64,000 bases of DNA from Polaribacter sp. SA4-10 (GTDB taxonomy: Bacteria > Bacteroidota > Bacteroidia > Flavobacteriales > Flavobacteriaceae), in contig NZ_CP019331.1 in the NCBI RefSeq assembly GCF_002163835.1, positions 1,897,001 through 1,961,000 of the forward strand, written 5' to 3'. The position numbers were made by a program, and so were the translations under genes. The notes beneath the pieces were generated by a model, which saw only the letters and a list, made by a program, of their open reading frames with translations, had not been told where the DNA came from and did no database searches. Positions 1-7,243 of the stretch are shown in pieces. Numbering within the stretch: position 1 is the stretch's first letter; every line of letters begins with the position of its first letter.

Positions 1-1
1 T

Positions 2-173
2 AAAGTTAAAAATTACTTTACCACATAGGAACATAGAAAACTTAGAAACACCTTGTCATTCCTACGAAGGCAGGAATCTAAACTTCACTTTTAAAAATAA
101 CAAATTTTTAGATTATTAATTTACTCATTATGGATTCCTGTTTTCACAGGAATGACATATACTTGCTAAAAAA
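2..173. repeat. 172-bp direct repeat, copy A
   Basis: This segment recurs at 368-539 with about eight mismatches (roughly 95% identical by eye). It holds an imperfect inverted repeat: the left arm gtcattcctacgaaggcagg near 54-74 pairs with the right arm cctgttttcacaggaatgac near 137-156, and an AT-rich spacer lies between. No coding capacity is visible. The copy ends at the start of a broken coding remnant and may continue left of the window. It resembles a non-autonomous MITE-like or palindromic intergenic element; that assignment is inference. Confidence 0.8.
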
Positions 174-323
174 AGTGTTTAGATAATGTTTTAAAAAACA
201 CCAAAAACGGAAGTATTATTGTTTTTCATGATAGTATAAAAGCTGCTGAAAAATTGAAATTTACGTTATCTAAAGTCCTAGAATAGTACGCTAAAAAAGC
301 GTGTTGTTTTTAAAGCGATTTAG
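170..323 (+). pseudogene. 3' remnant of a polysaccharide deacetylase gene
   Basis: Reading from 182 gives DNVLKNTKNGSIIVFHDS and then IKAAEKLKFTLSKVLE. This is the conserved C-terminal end of flavobacterial polysaccharide deacetylases (NodB-like fold, carbohydrate esterase 4 family), including the G-SIIVFHDS block. The frame hits TAG at 284-286 where a Tyr codon is expected, resumes as YAKK, and then needs a +1 shift at about 299 to read VVFKAI and a stop at 321-323. There is therefore one nonsense change and one frameshift in the last 15 codons. The 5' part is missing: the frame is closed at 167-169 inside repeat copy A. The gene is decayed here; any 5' half would lie left of the window. Confidence 0.75.
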
Positions 324-367
324 TTTGTGCAATTCTTAGTTGGAAGAAGATTTCAATTCAATTTCAC

Positions 368-539
368 AAAGTTAAAAATTATTTTACCACATAGGAACAT
401 AGAAAACTTAGAAGCACCTTGTCATTCCGGCGAACGCAAGAATCTATACTTCACTTTTAAAAATAACAAATTTTTAGATTATTAATTTACTCATTATGGA
501 TTCCTGTTTTCACAGGAATGACATATAGTTGCTAAAAAA
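368..539. repeat. 172-bp direct repeat, copy B
   Basis: This is the second copy of the element at 2-173, with the same order: accacataggaacatag, the left arm gtcattccggcgaacg, an AT-rich core, and the right arm ending ggaatgacatat. The left arm has more changes than the right, so the palindrome is weaker than in copy A. A third, degenerate piece (ataggaa...gaaaacttagaaac) follows at about 551-577. The two copies bracket the deacetylase remnant. Confidence 0.8.
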
Positions 540-582
540 TAATTTTAGTTTATAGGAATTTCTGAAAACTTAGAAACAAGTT

Positions 583-676
583 TAGCCCTGATTGAATGGC
601 ATGTTTAAGCTCTTTTTGGGGTGCTGAACTAAATTCAGCAGAACAAAAAAGCGAGTAATGAAAGCAGGAAATAGCT
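583..676 (+). repeat. Structured intergenic repeat element, copy 1
   Basis: The element starts tagccctgattg and ends gaaagcaggaaatagct. The ends can pair (agc/gct and cctg/cagg). Inside, tgctgaa-ctaaa-ttcagca at about 621-639 is a perfect 7-bp hairpin, and flanking T-rich and A-rich arms extend it. A second copy with the same ends but a different middle lies at 17153-17257. Similar elements (agccc-gat ... gaaagc-gga-atagct) are common between genes in Flavobacteriaceae. Whether this is the Rfam Flavo-1 RNA or a mobile repeat cannot be settled by eye. It ends 8 bp from the stop codon of the thioredoxin-like gene. Confidence 0.6.
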
Positions 677-683
677 TCTAATA

Positions 684-977
684 TTAAAGGTACTGTTGCA
701 CTAAACCTATAAGTGTTTGTGCGTCTTGCAAACCTGTTTGACGCCATTTCATCTCACCGTCTTTATAAATCATAAACGTTGGATTTCCTTTTACACGCAG
801 AGCTTCTGCAAGAATTTCATTCTTTTTAATGTCAATTTTTATCACTTTTGCCTTATCTCCTAAAGCGGCAGCAACATTTCTTAAGGTATCTAAACTGTTT
901 TCAACCTCATCCCAATCTGTATAAAAATCGATTAAAACAGGTTTCTCAACACTAATTAATTCACCAAATTTTGTCAT
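684..977 (-). CDS. Thioredoxin-fold protein lacking the CXXC motif
   Basis: The protein has 97 residues and a thioredoxin-like layout: a strand PVLIDFYTDW at about 13-22, a helix, the strand AKVIKIDI, the cis-proline loop GNPTFMIYKDGE at about 64-75, and a C-terminal helix. The position where thioredoxins carry WCGPC reads WDEVEN, and the whole protein has no cysteine. It therefore cannot act as a dithiol reductase by the usual mechanism. The fold may serve in binding or as a chaperone-like partner, but the true role is unknown. Proteins of this type occur widely in Flavobacteriaceae, so the loss is probably ancestral. A promoter sits just upstream, inside the end of the neighbouring phosphoesterase gene. 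Confidence 0.85.
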   Translation of the reverse strand: MTKFGELISVEKPVLIDFYTDWDEVENSLDTLRNVAAALGDKAKVIKIDIKKNEILAEALRVKGNPTFMIYKDGEMKWRQTGLQDAQTLIGLVQQYL

Positions 978-1029
978 AATAAAAAATCTTTAAGAGGGGA
1001 AGCGTAAAAATTATTAAATAACTAATATA

Positions 1030-1059
1030 CAAATATACAGATTATCAAGCTTTCTTCAA
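1030..1059 (-). promoter_or_regulatory. Promoter of the thioredoxin-like gene
   Basis: On the minus strand TTG (1059-1057), a 19-nt spacer and TATATTTG (1037-1030) match the Bacteroidetes -33/-7 pattern. The predicted start of transcription is about 47 nt upstream of the ATG. The -33 element lies inside the last codons of the metallophosphoesterase gene. Confidence 0.55.
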
Positions 1060-2268
1060 TTCTATAACGGTTATTTCTGGCCAAATACCTACTCTACCAG
1101 GAAAGGCATGATAACCAAAACCTCTATTTACATTTATATATCTTCCAAACTCTTCATACAATCCTGCCCATTGTTTATATGCGTATTTTGATGGACTCCA
1201 TTTAAACCAACCAGGAATTTCGATTCCCATTTGTAAACCATGTGTATGACCGCTTAGGGTAAGTTGATAATTAAAATCGTTCTCTTTTACTTTGTATTCC
1301 CAATGACTTGGATCATGAGACATTAATATTTTAAAATCTTCTTTTTTAATATTTGCTGATGCTCTTTCTAGATCTCCTGCTTGGTTAAAGCCTTTTCCCC
1401 AATTTTCTACACCAACAAGTGCAATTTTTTGTCCGTCTTTTTCTAAATACCTGTGTTCATCTAATAATAAATCGAACCCAATTTTTTTATGAACCTCTTT
1501 TACATCTTGAAAATTCTGCGCTTTAGCTTCTTCACTTTCCCAATCCATATAATCTCCATAATCATGATTTCCTAGAATTGAATATTTACCTTCTTTGGCT
1601 TCTAGCTTATCAAAAACATCAATCCAATTATTCATTTCATCAGATTTGTTATTTACAAGATCTCCTGTAAACAACATTACATCAGATTTTTGCTGGTTAA
1701 TTAAATCTACACCATATTGTATTTTCTTTTTGTTGGTGAAACTACCAGAATGAATGTCTGAAATTTGAGTGATTGTAAAACCATCAAAAGCTGCTGGCAA
1801 ATCTTTAAAACTTAATTGATATTTTAAAACTTTGTAGTTGTATTTTCCTTGAACAATTCCATAAATAAAAGAGGCAAAAGGAATTGCAGCAATACCTAAA
1901 GCTAATTGTGAAACAAATTTTCTTCTTCCTGCAAGTGGGGCAGTATCACTACTAGAAACTACTGAAATTGTTTTCTGAATTCCTCTAAAAATATCTTCGC
2001 CAAACATAAAGAGCAAAAGAACAATTTTTGGTAATAAAAAAGTAATCAATAAACCAACGGCCCATTGAAACTGCGGAGTTTGACCATCACTCCTAGAATA
2101 CGTTAATGCGATATAAAAGAAATTTACATACACTAGAAAACTAACAATTAACCAAGAGAATTGTATGATTTTATTTTTACTGATGGTTTTTATGGCTTGA
2201 AAAGCATAAAACTCTACAAGAACAATAACTACGGTTAATATGATTAATGGAAAAATCCAACGTGGCAT
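1045..2268 (-). CDS. Membrane metallophosphoesterase (YkuE/YaeI-like)
   Basis: The protein has 407 residues. Three or so hydrophobic segments lie at about 5-23, 36-57 and 70-90. Then comes a twin-arginine-like stretch, GRRKFVSQLALG at about 114-125, followed by another hydrophobic segment and a calcineurin-like phosphoesterase domain. The metal-binding motifs are all present: SDIHSGS (Asp171, His173), TGDLVNN (Asp203), GNHDYGD (about 233-239), LMSHDP and SGHTHGLQ. Relatives such as YkuE act outside the membrane on phosphodiester or lipid-linked substrates, but the substrate here is unknown. The internal RR motif suggests that the enzyme domain derives from a Tat-exported protein to which a membrane domain was added. 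The start ATG lies behind a TAAATTTG box at 2291-2284. Confidence 0.85.
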   Translation of the reverse strand: MPRWIFPLIILTVVIVLVEFYAFQAIKTISKNKIIQFSWLIVSFLVYVNFFYIALTYSRSDGQTPQFQWAVGLLITFLLPKIVLLLFMFGEDIFRGIQKTISVVSSSDTAPLAGRRKFVSQLALGIAAIPFASFIYGIVQGKYNYKVLKYQLSFKDLPAAFDGFTITQISDIHSGSFTNKKKIQYGVDLINQQKSDVMLFTGDLVNNKSDEMNNWIDVFDKLEAKEGKYSILGNHDYGDYMDWESEEAKAQNFQDVKEVHKKIGFDLLLDEHRYLEKDGQKIALVGVENWGKGFNQAGDLERASANIKKEDFKILMSHDPSHWEYKVKENDFNYQLTLSGHTHGLQMGIEIPGWFKWSPSKYAYKQWAGLYEEFGRYINVNRGFGYHAFPGRVGIWPEITVIELKKA

Positions 2269-2283
2269 AAATATATATTTCTA

Positions 2284-2291
2284 CAAATTTA
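2284..2291 (-). promoter_or_regulatory. Candidate -7 box for the metallophosphoesterase gene
   Basis: TAAATTTG on the minus strand matches TAnnTTTG and lies 16 nt upstream of the start codon. No clear -33 TTG is seen at the usual spacing, so this rests on the -7 box alone. Confidence 0.4.
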
Positions 2292-2334
2292 CCTCTTTTA
2301 AAAGTGTATCGATTTTATTTAATAAGACTTTAAC

Positions 2335-2359
2335 AAAAAACTCCCAAAATGGGAGTTTT
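2335..2359 (-). terminator. Intrinsic terminator downstream of cphA
   Basis: On the minus strand aaaactccca-ttt-tgggagtttttt forms a 10-bp stem with a T run, 6 bp beyond the cphA stop codon. Confidence 0.8.
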
Positions 2360-2364
2360 AATTT

Positions 2365-5025
2365 TTAATGTTGATTAGGAATATCTTCTGTCTTAAACTC
2401 ATAGAGTTCGTTTGCCTCTTTTTCTTTGAGCTCTTTTACCAAATTTAAAGCATCAGGAACCACATCACTACACAGTACAATTAAAGCACCTTTTTTAGCA
2501 TTTTTAACCGCATATAAAATAGCTTCTCTTTCTGATGGAATAATTGTTATTTTCTTGTCTTTGTCTTTTGATGTAATACCATCTTTTAGCATCTTAATCA
2601 ACTCTTCTTCCGTTTTACCTCGTAAATGTTTGTCTTGTCTAATAATAATTTCGTCAAACATTTCTGAAGCAATTCCGCCCATTTCATTGTTATCTTCTAC
2701 TCTTCGATCTCCAATTCCGGCTATAATTCCGACTTTGACCGTAGCCTCTAAATTATCTGTAAACTGCTTTAAAGCTCTCATTCCTGCAGCATTGTGTGCA
2801 TAATCTAATAAAATTTGGAAGTTCTTAAACTTAAACAAATTCAATCTTCCTGGAGTTTGAGTTGCTGATGGAATAAACGTTTCTAAAGACATTTTCATAT
2901 CTTCTATAGAAAACCCTCTTAAATATGCAGTTATCACGGCTGGTAAAACATTCTGAATCATAAAAGTTGCTTTTCCGCCATAAGTTAAAGGCACATTTAC
3001 TGCTTTTATAACTCTAATTTTCCAAGTTCCTCTACAGATGGTAATGTATCCGTTTTCATAAATTGCAGAAATTCCTCCTATTTTCTGAAGTGCTTTAATA
3101 TGAGGATTGTTTTCATCCAAAGAGAATAGGGCAACATTACAATCTAAATTTTTACGCATTGCGTATACCAATTCATCATCTGCATTTAAAATAGCGGTTC
3201 CATCTGGTAAAACCGTTTCTGGTATTACTGCTTTTACTTTTGCTAATTGCTCAATAGTGTGAATCCCTTTTAGACCTAAATGATCTGCTGCAACATTTGT
3301 TACAATCCCAATATCACAATTTTTAAAGCCTAAACCTGCTCTTAACAAACCACCTCTTGCAGATTCTAAAACAGCAAAATTCACAGTTGGATCTCTTAAG
3401 ACAAACTCTGCACTTGCCGGGCCTGTGCAATCTCCGGTCATTAACAAACGGTTTTGAATATACACACCATCACTTGTTGTATACCCCACTTTATACCCTT
3501 TCATTTTTGCCATGTGCGCAATTAAACGCGTAGTGGTCGTTTTTCCGTTTGTACCAGAAACAGCCACAATTGGTATTCTTGAAGTTGATCCCGGAGGAAA
3601 TAACTTATCAATTACCGGTGCTGCAACATTTCTTGGCAAACCTTCTGTTGGTGCTAAATGCATTCTAAATCCTGGGCCCGCATTTACTTCTAAAACGGCA
3701 CCTCCAGTATCTGCAAGTGGTTTAGAAATATCTGTTGACATAATATCTATTCCACAAATATCTAAATCTATAATTTTAGAAATGCGCTCTGCCATGGCAA
3801 TATTTGCAGGATGTACAATATCTGTTACATCTTCTGCTGTACCTCCAGTACTTAGGTTTGCAGTATCTTTTAAGATAAGCATTTCCTCTTTTTTTAGCAC
3901 AGATTCTAAGGTGTAACCTGCATCTTTTATAATTGTCTTAGTTAACTCGTTGATTGTAATTTTTGTCAATACATTTTCATGACCATACCCTCTTCTAGAA
4001 TCTTTATTTACTTCATCTATTAAGGTTTCTACGGATGAGTTTCCGTCTCCAATAACATGAGCTGGCGTTCTTTTAGCAGCTGCAACTAATACATTATTAA
4101 TGACCAATAATCGATAATCTTCTCCTGTGATAAATTTTTCGACGATAATTGCACCGCTTTTAGAACTATTTTTTGCGTGTTTAAAACCTTCTAAAGCATC
4201 TTCATAATTCTGAATATCTACTGTAATTCCACGTCCGTGATTTCCATCAATTGGTTTTATCACTAAAGGATAACCCACATATCTACAAGCCTCCTTTAAA
4301 CTACTTTCTCTTTTAATAATATCTCCTTTAGGCACAGCCACTTCCGCTTGCTCTAATAAGTATTTTGTATCTTCTTTGTCACATGCTAATTCTACACCAA
4401 TACTACTCGTTTCGCTGGTAACTGTAGCTTGTATTCTTTTTTGATTAGCACCATAACCTAATTGACAAAGTGAATATTTATTTAAACGAAGCCAAGGAAT
4501 ACCTCTTGCTTCTGCTTCTGCTACAATAGAACCTGTACTTGGTCCTAAGCGCGAACTTTCTCGTAATTCTCGCATTTCTTGAATATCGTCAGTCAAATCA
4601 TAAGGTTCTCCTTCAATTAAAGCTTCGCAAATCTTTACTGCTGCTTTGGCTGCATATCTACCAACGTTTTCTTCAATATAAGAAAAAACAACGCTGTATA
4701 CACCTTCTTCTCCATACCCTCTGGTTCTCCCAAAACCAGTATCCATATCTGCTAACGTTTGAATTTCTAGAGCAATATGCTCTATAATATGTCCCATCCA
4801 AGTTCCTTCATCAACTCTCATAAAAAAACCACCGGCACAACCTTCTGAACATCTGTGGGAATACATTGTGGGGAACATTGCTTTCAACCTTTCTGAAAAC
4901 CCTTCTACTTTATTAGAAGGTCTTTCTTCCATTTCCTCTAAATCTAAAACCATCACAATTAATTTATGACGACGTACGGACCAATAATTTGGTCCTCTCA
5001 TTGCATTTATCTCTCTTATTCTCAT
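2365..5025 (-). CDS. cphA: Cyanophycin synthetase
   Basis: The 886-residue protein has the usual CphA length and domain order. The N-terminal domain (about 1-160) carries MGHIIEHIALEIQ. An ATP-grasp domain (about 215-475) has GYPLVIKPIDGNHGRG and VLEVNAGPGFRMH, the Mg-ATP loop. The C-terminal Mur-ligase-like domain has the P-loop GTNGKTTTT at 491-499, the block LESARGGLLRAGLGF, and LLDYAHNAAG. With both ATP sites intact it should add Asp to the backbone and Arg to the side chain of multi-L-arginyl-poly-L-aspartate, a cytoplasmic nitrogen store. The cyanophycinase gene is divergent 107 bp away, and an isoaspartyl peptidase lies beyond it. A TATATTTA sequence near 5055-5062 on the minus strand may be its -7 box. 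Confidence 0.95.
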   Translation of the reverse strand: MRIREINAMRGPNYWSVRRHKLIVMVLDLEEMEERPSNKVEGFSERLKAMFPTMYSHRCSEGCAGGFFMRVDEGTWMGHIIEHIALEIQTLADMDTGFGRTRGYGEEGVYSVVFSYIEENVGRYAAKAAVKICEALIEGEPYDLTDDIQEMRELRESSRLGPSTGSIVAEAEARGIPWLRLNKYSLCQLGYGANQKRIQATVTSETSSIGVELACDKEDTKYLLEQAEVAVPKGDIIKRESSLKEACRYVGYPLVIKPIDGNHGRGITVDIQNYEDALEGFKHAKNSSKSGAIIVEKFITGEDYRLLVINNVLVAAAKRTPAHVIGDGNSSVETLIDEVNKDSRRGYGHENVLTKITINELTKTIIKDAGYTLESVLKKEEMLILKDTANLSTGGTAEDVTDIVHPANIAMAERISKIIDLDICGIDIMSTDISKPLADTGGAVLEVNAGPGFRMHLAPTEGLPRNVAAPVIDKLFPPGSTSRIPIVAVSGTNGKTTTTRLIAHMAKMKGYKVGYTTSDGVYIQNRLLMTGDCTGPASAEFVLRDPTVNFAVLESARGGLLRAGLGFKNCDIGIVTNVAADHLGLKGIHTIEQLAKVKAVIPETVLPDGTAILNADDELVYAMRKNLDCNVALFSLDENNPHIKALQKIGGISAIYENGYITICRGTWKIRVIKAVNVPLTYGGKATFMIQNVLPAVITAYLRGFSIEDMKMSLETFIPSATQTPGRLNLFKFKNFQILLDYAHNAAGMRALKQFTDNLEATVKVGIIAGIGDRRVEDNNEMGGIASEMFDEIIIRQDKHLRGKTEEELIKMLKDGITSKDKDKKITIIPSEREAILYAVKNAKKGALIVLCSDVVPDALNLVKELKEKEANELYEFKTEDIPNQH

Positions 5026-5091
5026 ATTTGATAGCTTTTAATTAGTTTGAAAGTTTATAAATATATACATTTTTTACTGTAAAATTTACTT

Positions 5092-5099
5092 TATTTTTG
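5092..5099 (+). promoter_or_regulatory. Candidate -7 box for cphB
   Basis: TATTTTTG fits TAnnTTTG and lies 33 nt upstream of the cphB start codon. A T-rich stretch at about 5069-5074 stands where the -33 element would be. It lies in the cphA/cphB divergent gap. Confidence 0.4.
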
Positions 5100-5132
5100 C
5101 ATCTATAAAAAAACACCAAGATTTTTACTAAA

Positions 5133-5990
5133 ATGATAAACGGAACACTAATTCCTATTGGAGGCAATGAGGATAAAGGAATTGAAGAAAACGAACAGTA
5201 TACCCAAGAATTTATTAGCGAAGGTATTTTATATCATGTTGTAGAAGAAGCTGGTGGTGTTGATGCAAATATTGTAGTAATTCCTACCGCATCAAGTATT
5301 CCTGTTGAAGTTGGAGAAAATTACATAGAAGCTTTTACTGCTTTAGGATGTAAAAATATTTCTGTGCTCGATATTAGAAGCAAAGAAGATTCTGAAAAGG
5401 AAGCTTCAATTGAGTTGATTAAAAACGCACATTGTGTAATGTTTTCTGGAGGAGATCAATCTAAAATCACAAAAAAAATTGGCGGAACAACAATTCATAA
5501 AATCTTAGCCGAAAGATATAAAAACGAAAAAGGTTTTGTAATTGCCGGTACAAGTGCTGGTGCAATGGCAATGGCCAATGAAATGATTGCTGGCGGAAGC
5601 GCATCTGAAGCTTTTATTAAAGGGGCTGTAACCATGTACAAAGGACTAAATTTAATTCCTGAATTAATTATTGACACTCATTTTATTAGACGTGGACGTT
5701 TTGGGAGGCAGTCTGAAGCGGTTGCAAAACATCCAAATTTAATTGGAATTGGTTTAGCAGAAGATACGGGAATGATTATTAAAAACGGTAGTGATTGTAC
5801 TGTAATTGGTTCTGGAATGGTGATTGTTTTCGACGGAAATAAACTAACACACAATAACGAAAAAATACTTGATGAAGGCACGCCTATGACGATGGCAAAC
5901 CTTACTATTCATGTACTTTCTAATAGTGATATGTACTCTATTAAAAATAGAAAAGTGAGCGTTTTAGCTATTGATGCTCCTTTTATTTAA
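5133..5990 (+). CDS. cphB: Cyanophycinase
   Basis: The 285-residue protein belongs to the S51 serine peptidase family. The nucleophile elbow GTSAGAMAMA puts the catalytic serine at Ser141. The preceding FSGGDQ at 104-109 and the later block DTHFIRRGRFGR are typical of cyanophycinase. The enzyme is an exopeptidase that splits cyanophycin into beta-Asp-Arg dipeptides. No signal peptide is seen, so it should act on internal granules, unlike secreted forms used to scavenge outside polymer. It is divergent from cphA and convergent with the isoaspartyl peptidase gene, which would cleave the dipeptide. The hairpin at 6000-6028 follows the stop codon. Confidence 0.95.
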   Translation: MINGTLIPIGGNEDKGIEENEQYTQEFISEGILYHVVEEAGGVDANIVVIPTASSIPVEVGENYIEAFTALGCKNISVLDIRSKEDSEKEASIELIKNAHCVMFSGGDQSKITKKIGGTTIHKILAERYKNEKGFVIAGTSAGAMAMANEMIAGGSASEAFIKGAVTMYKGLNLIPELIIDTHFIRRGRFGRQSEAVAKHPNLIGIGLAEDTGMIIKNGSDCTVIGSGMVIVFDGNKLTHNNEKILDEGTPMTMANLTIHVLSNSDMYSIKNRKVSVLAIDAPFI

Positions 5991-5999
5991 AAAGGTTTT

Positions 6000-6028
6000 A
6001 GCCTGTTATTCTAGCATATAACCAGGCT
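6000..6028 (+). terminator. Stem-loop after cphB
   Basis: agcctgttat and ataaccaggct form a bulged stem of about 10 bp, 9 bp after the cphB stop codon. No T run follows, so it may be a weak or Rho-assisted terminator, or only an RNA-stabilising hairpin. Confidence 0.4.
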
Positions 6029-6041
6029 TGACAACCCTAAA

Positions 6042-6140
6042 TGTCATTCAGAACGAGGTACGAAGTGAAGAATCTCTTTTTATTAGAAATTTTACTTTCT
6101 AGTTTAAAGATTCTTCAGCCATGCTTTCCTCTGAATGACA
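6042..6140. repeat. Imperfect inverted-repeat element
   Basis: The sequence begins tgtcattcagaacgaggtac and ends catgctttcctctgaatgaca, with gaagaatctc and aaagattcttcag as inner arms. It fills the gap between the convergent cphB and isoaspartyl peptidase genes and ends 2 bp from the latter's stop codon. It looks like the short palindromic intergenic repeats (gtcattc...gaatgac) common in Bacteroidetes genomes. A related but different one lies at 33219-33292. Confidence 0.6.
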
Positions 6141-6142
6141 AA

Positions 6143-7072
6143 CTACTTATAAATAGAAACATCAACTTCGCCATTAGAAGACTTACTTGCTCTATACATC
6201 CCTTCTGTATTAAAAGGCATGGCAATATTTCCTTTAGCATCGACCGCAATTAAACCGCCATCTCCACCAATTTCTAAAATCCTTTTATTGATTACTTCAT
6301 TCGAAGCTTCTTCTAAAGACATCTCTTTATGCTCCATTAAACAAGCAACATCATACGCTACAACTCCTCTAATAAAAAACTCACCGCTTCCAGTACAAGA
6401 AATTGCACACGTTTTATTATTGGCATAGTTCCCTGCTCCAATCATTGGTGAATCTCCAACTCTACCAAACTTTTTATTGGTCATTCCTCCAGTGGAAGTT
6501 GCCGCAGCAATATTTCCATCCTTATCACAAGCAACAGCACCTACTGTTCCAAATTTACTATCTTTCTTGGTAGCGTGATCTAACTGAAAACTATCTGTAT
6601 CTTTTATTTCTAACCATTGCTTATGACGAAATTCATCATAAAAATAAGAATCTTCTTCAATTTTATAACCGTTCATTTTAGCAAATTGCATTGCACCTTG
6701 TCCTGCTAAAAAAACGTGCTCGCTTTTTTCCATGATATCTCTTGATAACGAAACAGGATTTTTAATTCCTGAAATTAAAGAGACTGCGCCAGCATTTAAT
6801 GTTTTTCCATCCATAATTGAAGCATCCATTTCATGGGTTTCATCTGCCGTAAAAACAGCTCCTTTTCCAGCATTAAATAAATGCGAATCTTCTAAAATAA
6901 CCACTGCCTTTTCGACAGCATCAATAGAAGTTCCTCCATTTTCCAAAACTACATATCCAGCATTTATGGCTGATTTTAAAACCATTTTATATTGCGCTTC
7001 TAACTCAGAAGTCATCATTCCTTTTACTAAAGTTCCTGCTCCACCATGAATGGCGATTGAAAAAGTATTCAT
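6143..7072 (-). CDS. iaaA: Isoaspartyl peptidase / plant-type L-asparaginase
   Basis: The 309-residue protein is an Ntn hydrolase of the threonine (T2) type. It has the N-terminal IAIHGGAG, the block FNAGKGAVFTADETHEMDAS, and the self-cleavage site KFG-TVGAVACD, where Thr176 would become the N-terminal nucleophile of the beta subunit. Downstream STGGMTNKKFGRVGDSP and GTGE-like CTGSGE complete the substrate pocket. Such enzymes hydrolyse beta-aspartyl dipeptides, including the beta-Asp-Arg released by cyanophycinase, yielding aspartate and arginine. Its position beside cphA and cphB supports that role. There is no signal peptide, so it is cytoplasmic. Confidence 0.92.
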   Translation of the reverse strand: MNTFSIAIHGGAGTLVKGMMTSELEAQYKMVLKSAINAGYVVLENGGTSIDAVEKAVVILEDSHLFNAGKGAVFTADETHEMDASIMDGKTLNAGAVSLISGIKNPVSLSRDIMEKSEHVFLAGQGAMQFAKMNGYKIEEDSYFYDEFRHKQWLEIKDTDSFQLDHATKKDSKFGTVGAVACDKDGNIAAATSTGGMTNKKFGRVGDSPMIGAGNYANNKTCAISCTGSGEFFIRGVVAYDVACLMEHKEMSLEEASNEVINKRILEIGGDGGLIAVDAKGNIAMPFNTEGMYRASKSSNGEVDVSIYK

Positions 7073-7153
7073 CTTATAAATTTTGAGTAAAAATACGTTC
7101 TTTTCTATTTAATTTTATATTCTTTTTGAAAGATATTGTAATTTGCGTTGTCC

Positions 7154-7217
7154 GTTCGAACACAGCCGAGAACTCATGAAGTTCTATGTTAGAAAAAACA
7201 CTCTACTGTGCTCGAAC
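7154..7217. repeat. Inverted repeat with nested hairpin upstream of polA
   Basis: The outer arms gttcgaacacag and ctgtgctcgaac are nearly perfect complements about 40 nt apart. Between them agaact-catga-agttct forms a second hairpin. The element sits in the 171-bp gap between the divergent isoaspartyl peptidase and polA genes. It could be an intergenic palindromic repeat or a regulatory site, and sequence alone does not decide. Confidence 0.5.
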
Positions 7218-7243
7218 AGAAATTCTTAATACTATAATTTACT

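Noticed and set aside
2..539. CRISPR array
   Set aside because: There are only two long copies with a coding remnant between them, no short regular repeats and no cas genes.
550..747. Open minus-strand frame of 65 codons across the repeat and the 3' end of the thioredoxin-like gene
   Set aside because: It overlaps the true gene in another frame and runs through a structured repeat; it has no promoter and no recognisable protein pattern.
6041..6253. Plus-strand frame of 70 codons after cphB
   Set aside because: It starts in the inverted-repeat element and then runs antisense into the isoaspartyl peptidase gene.
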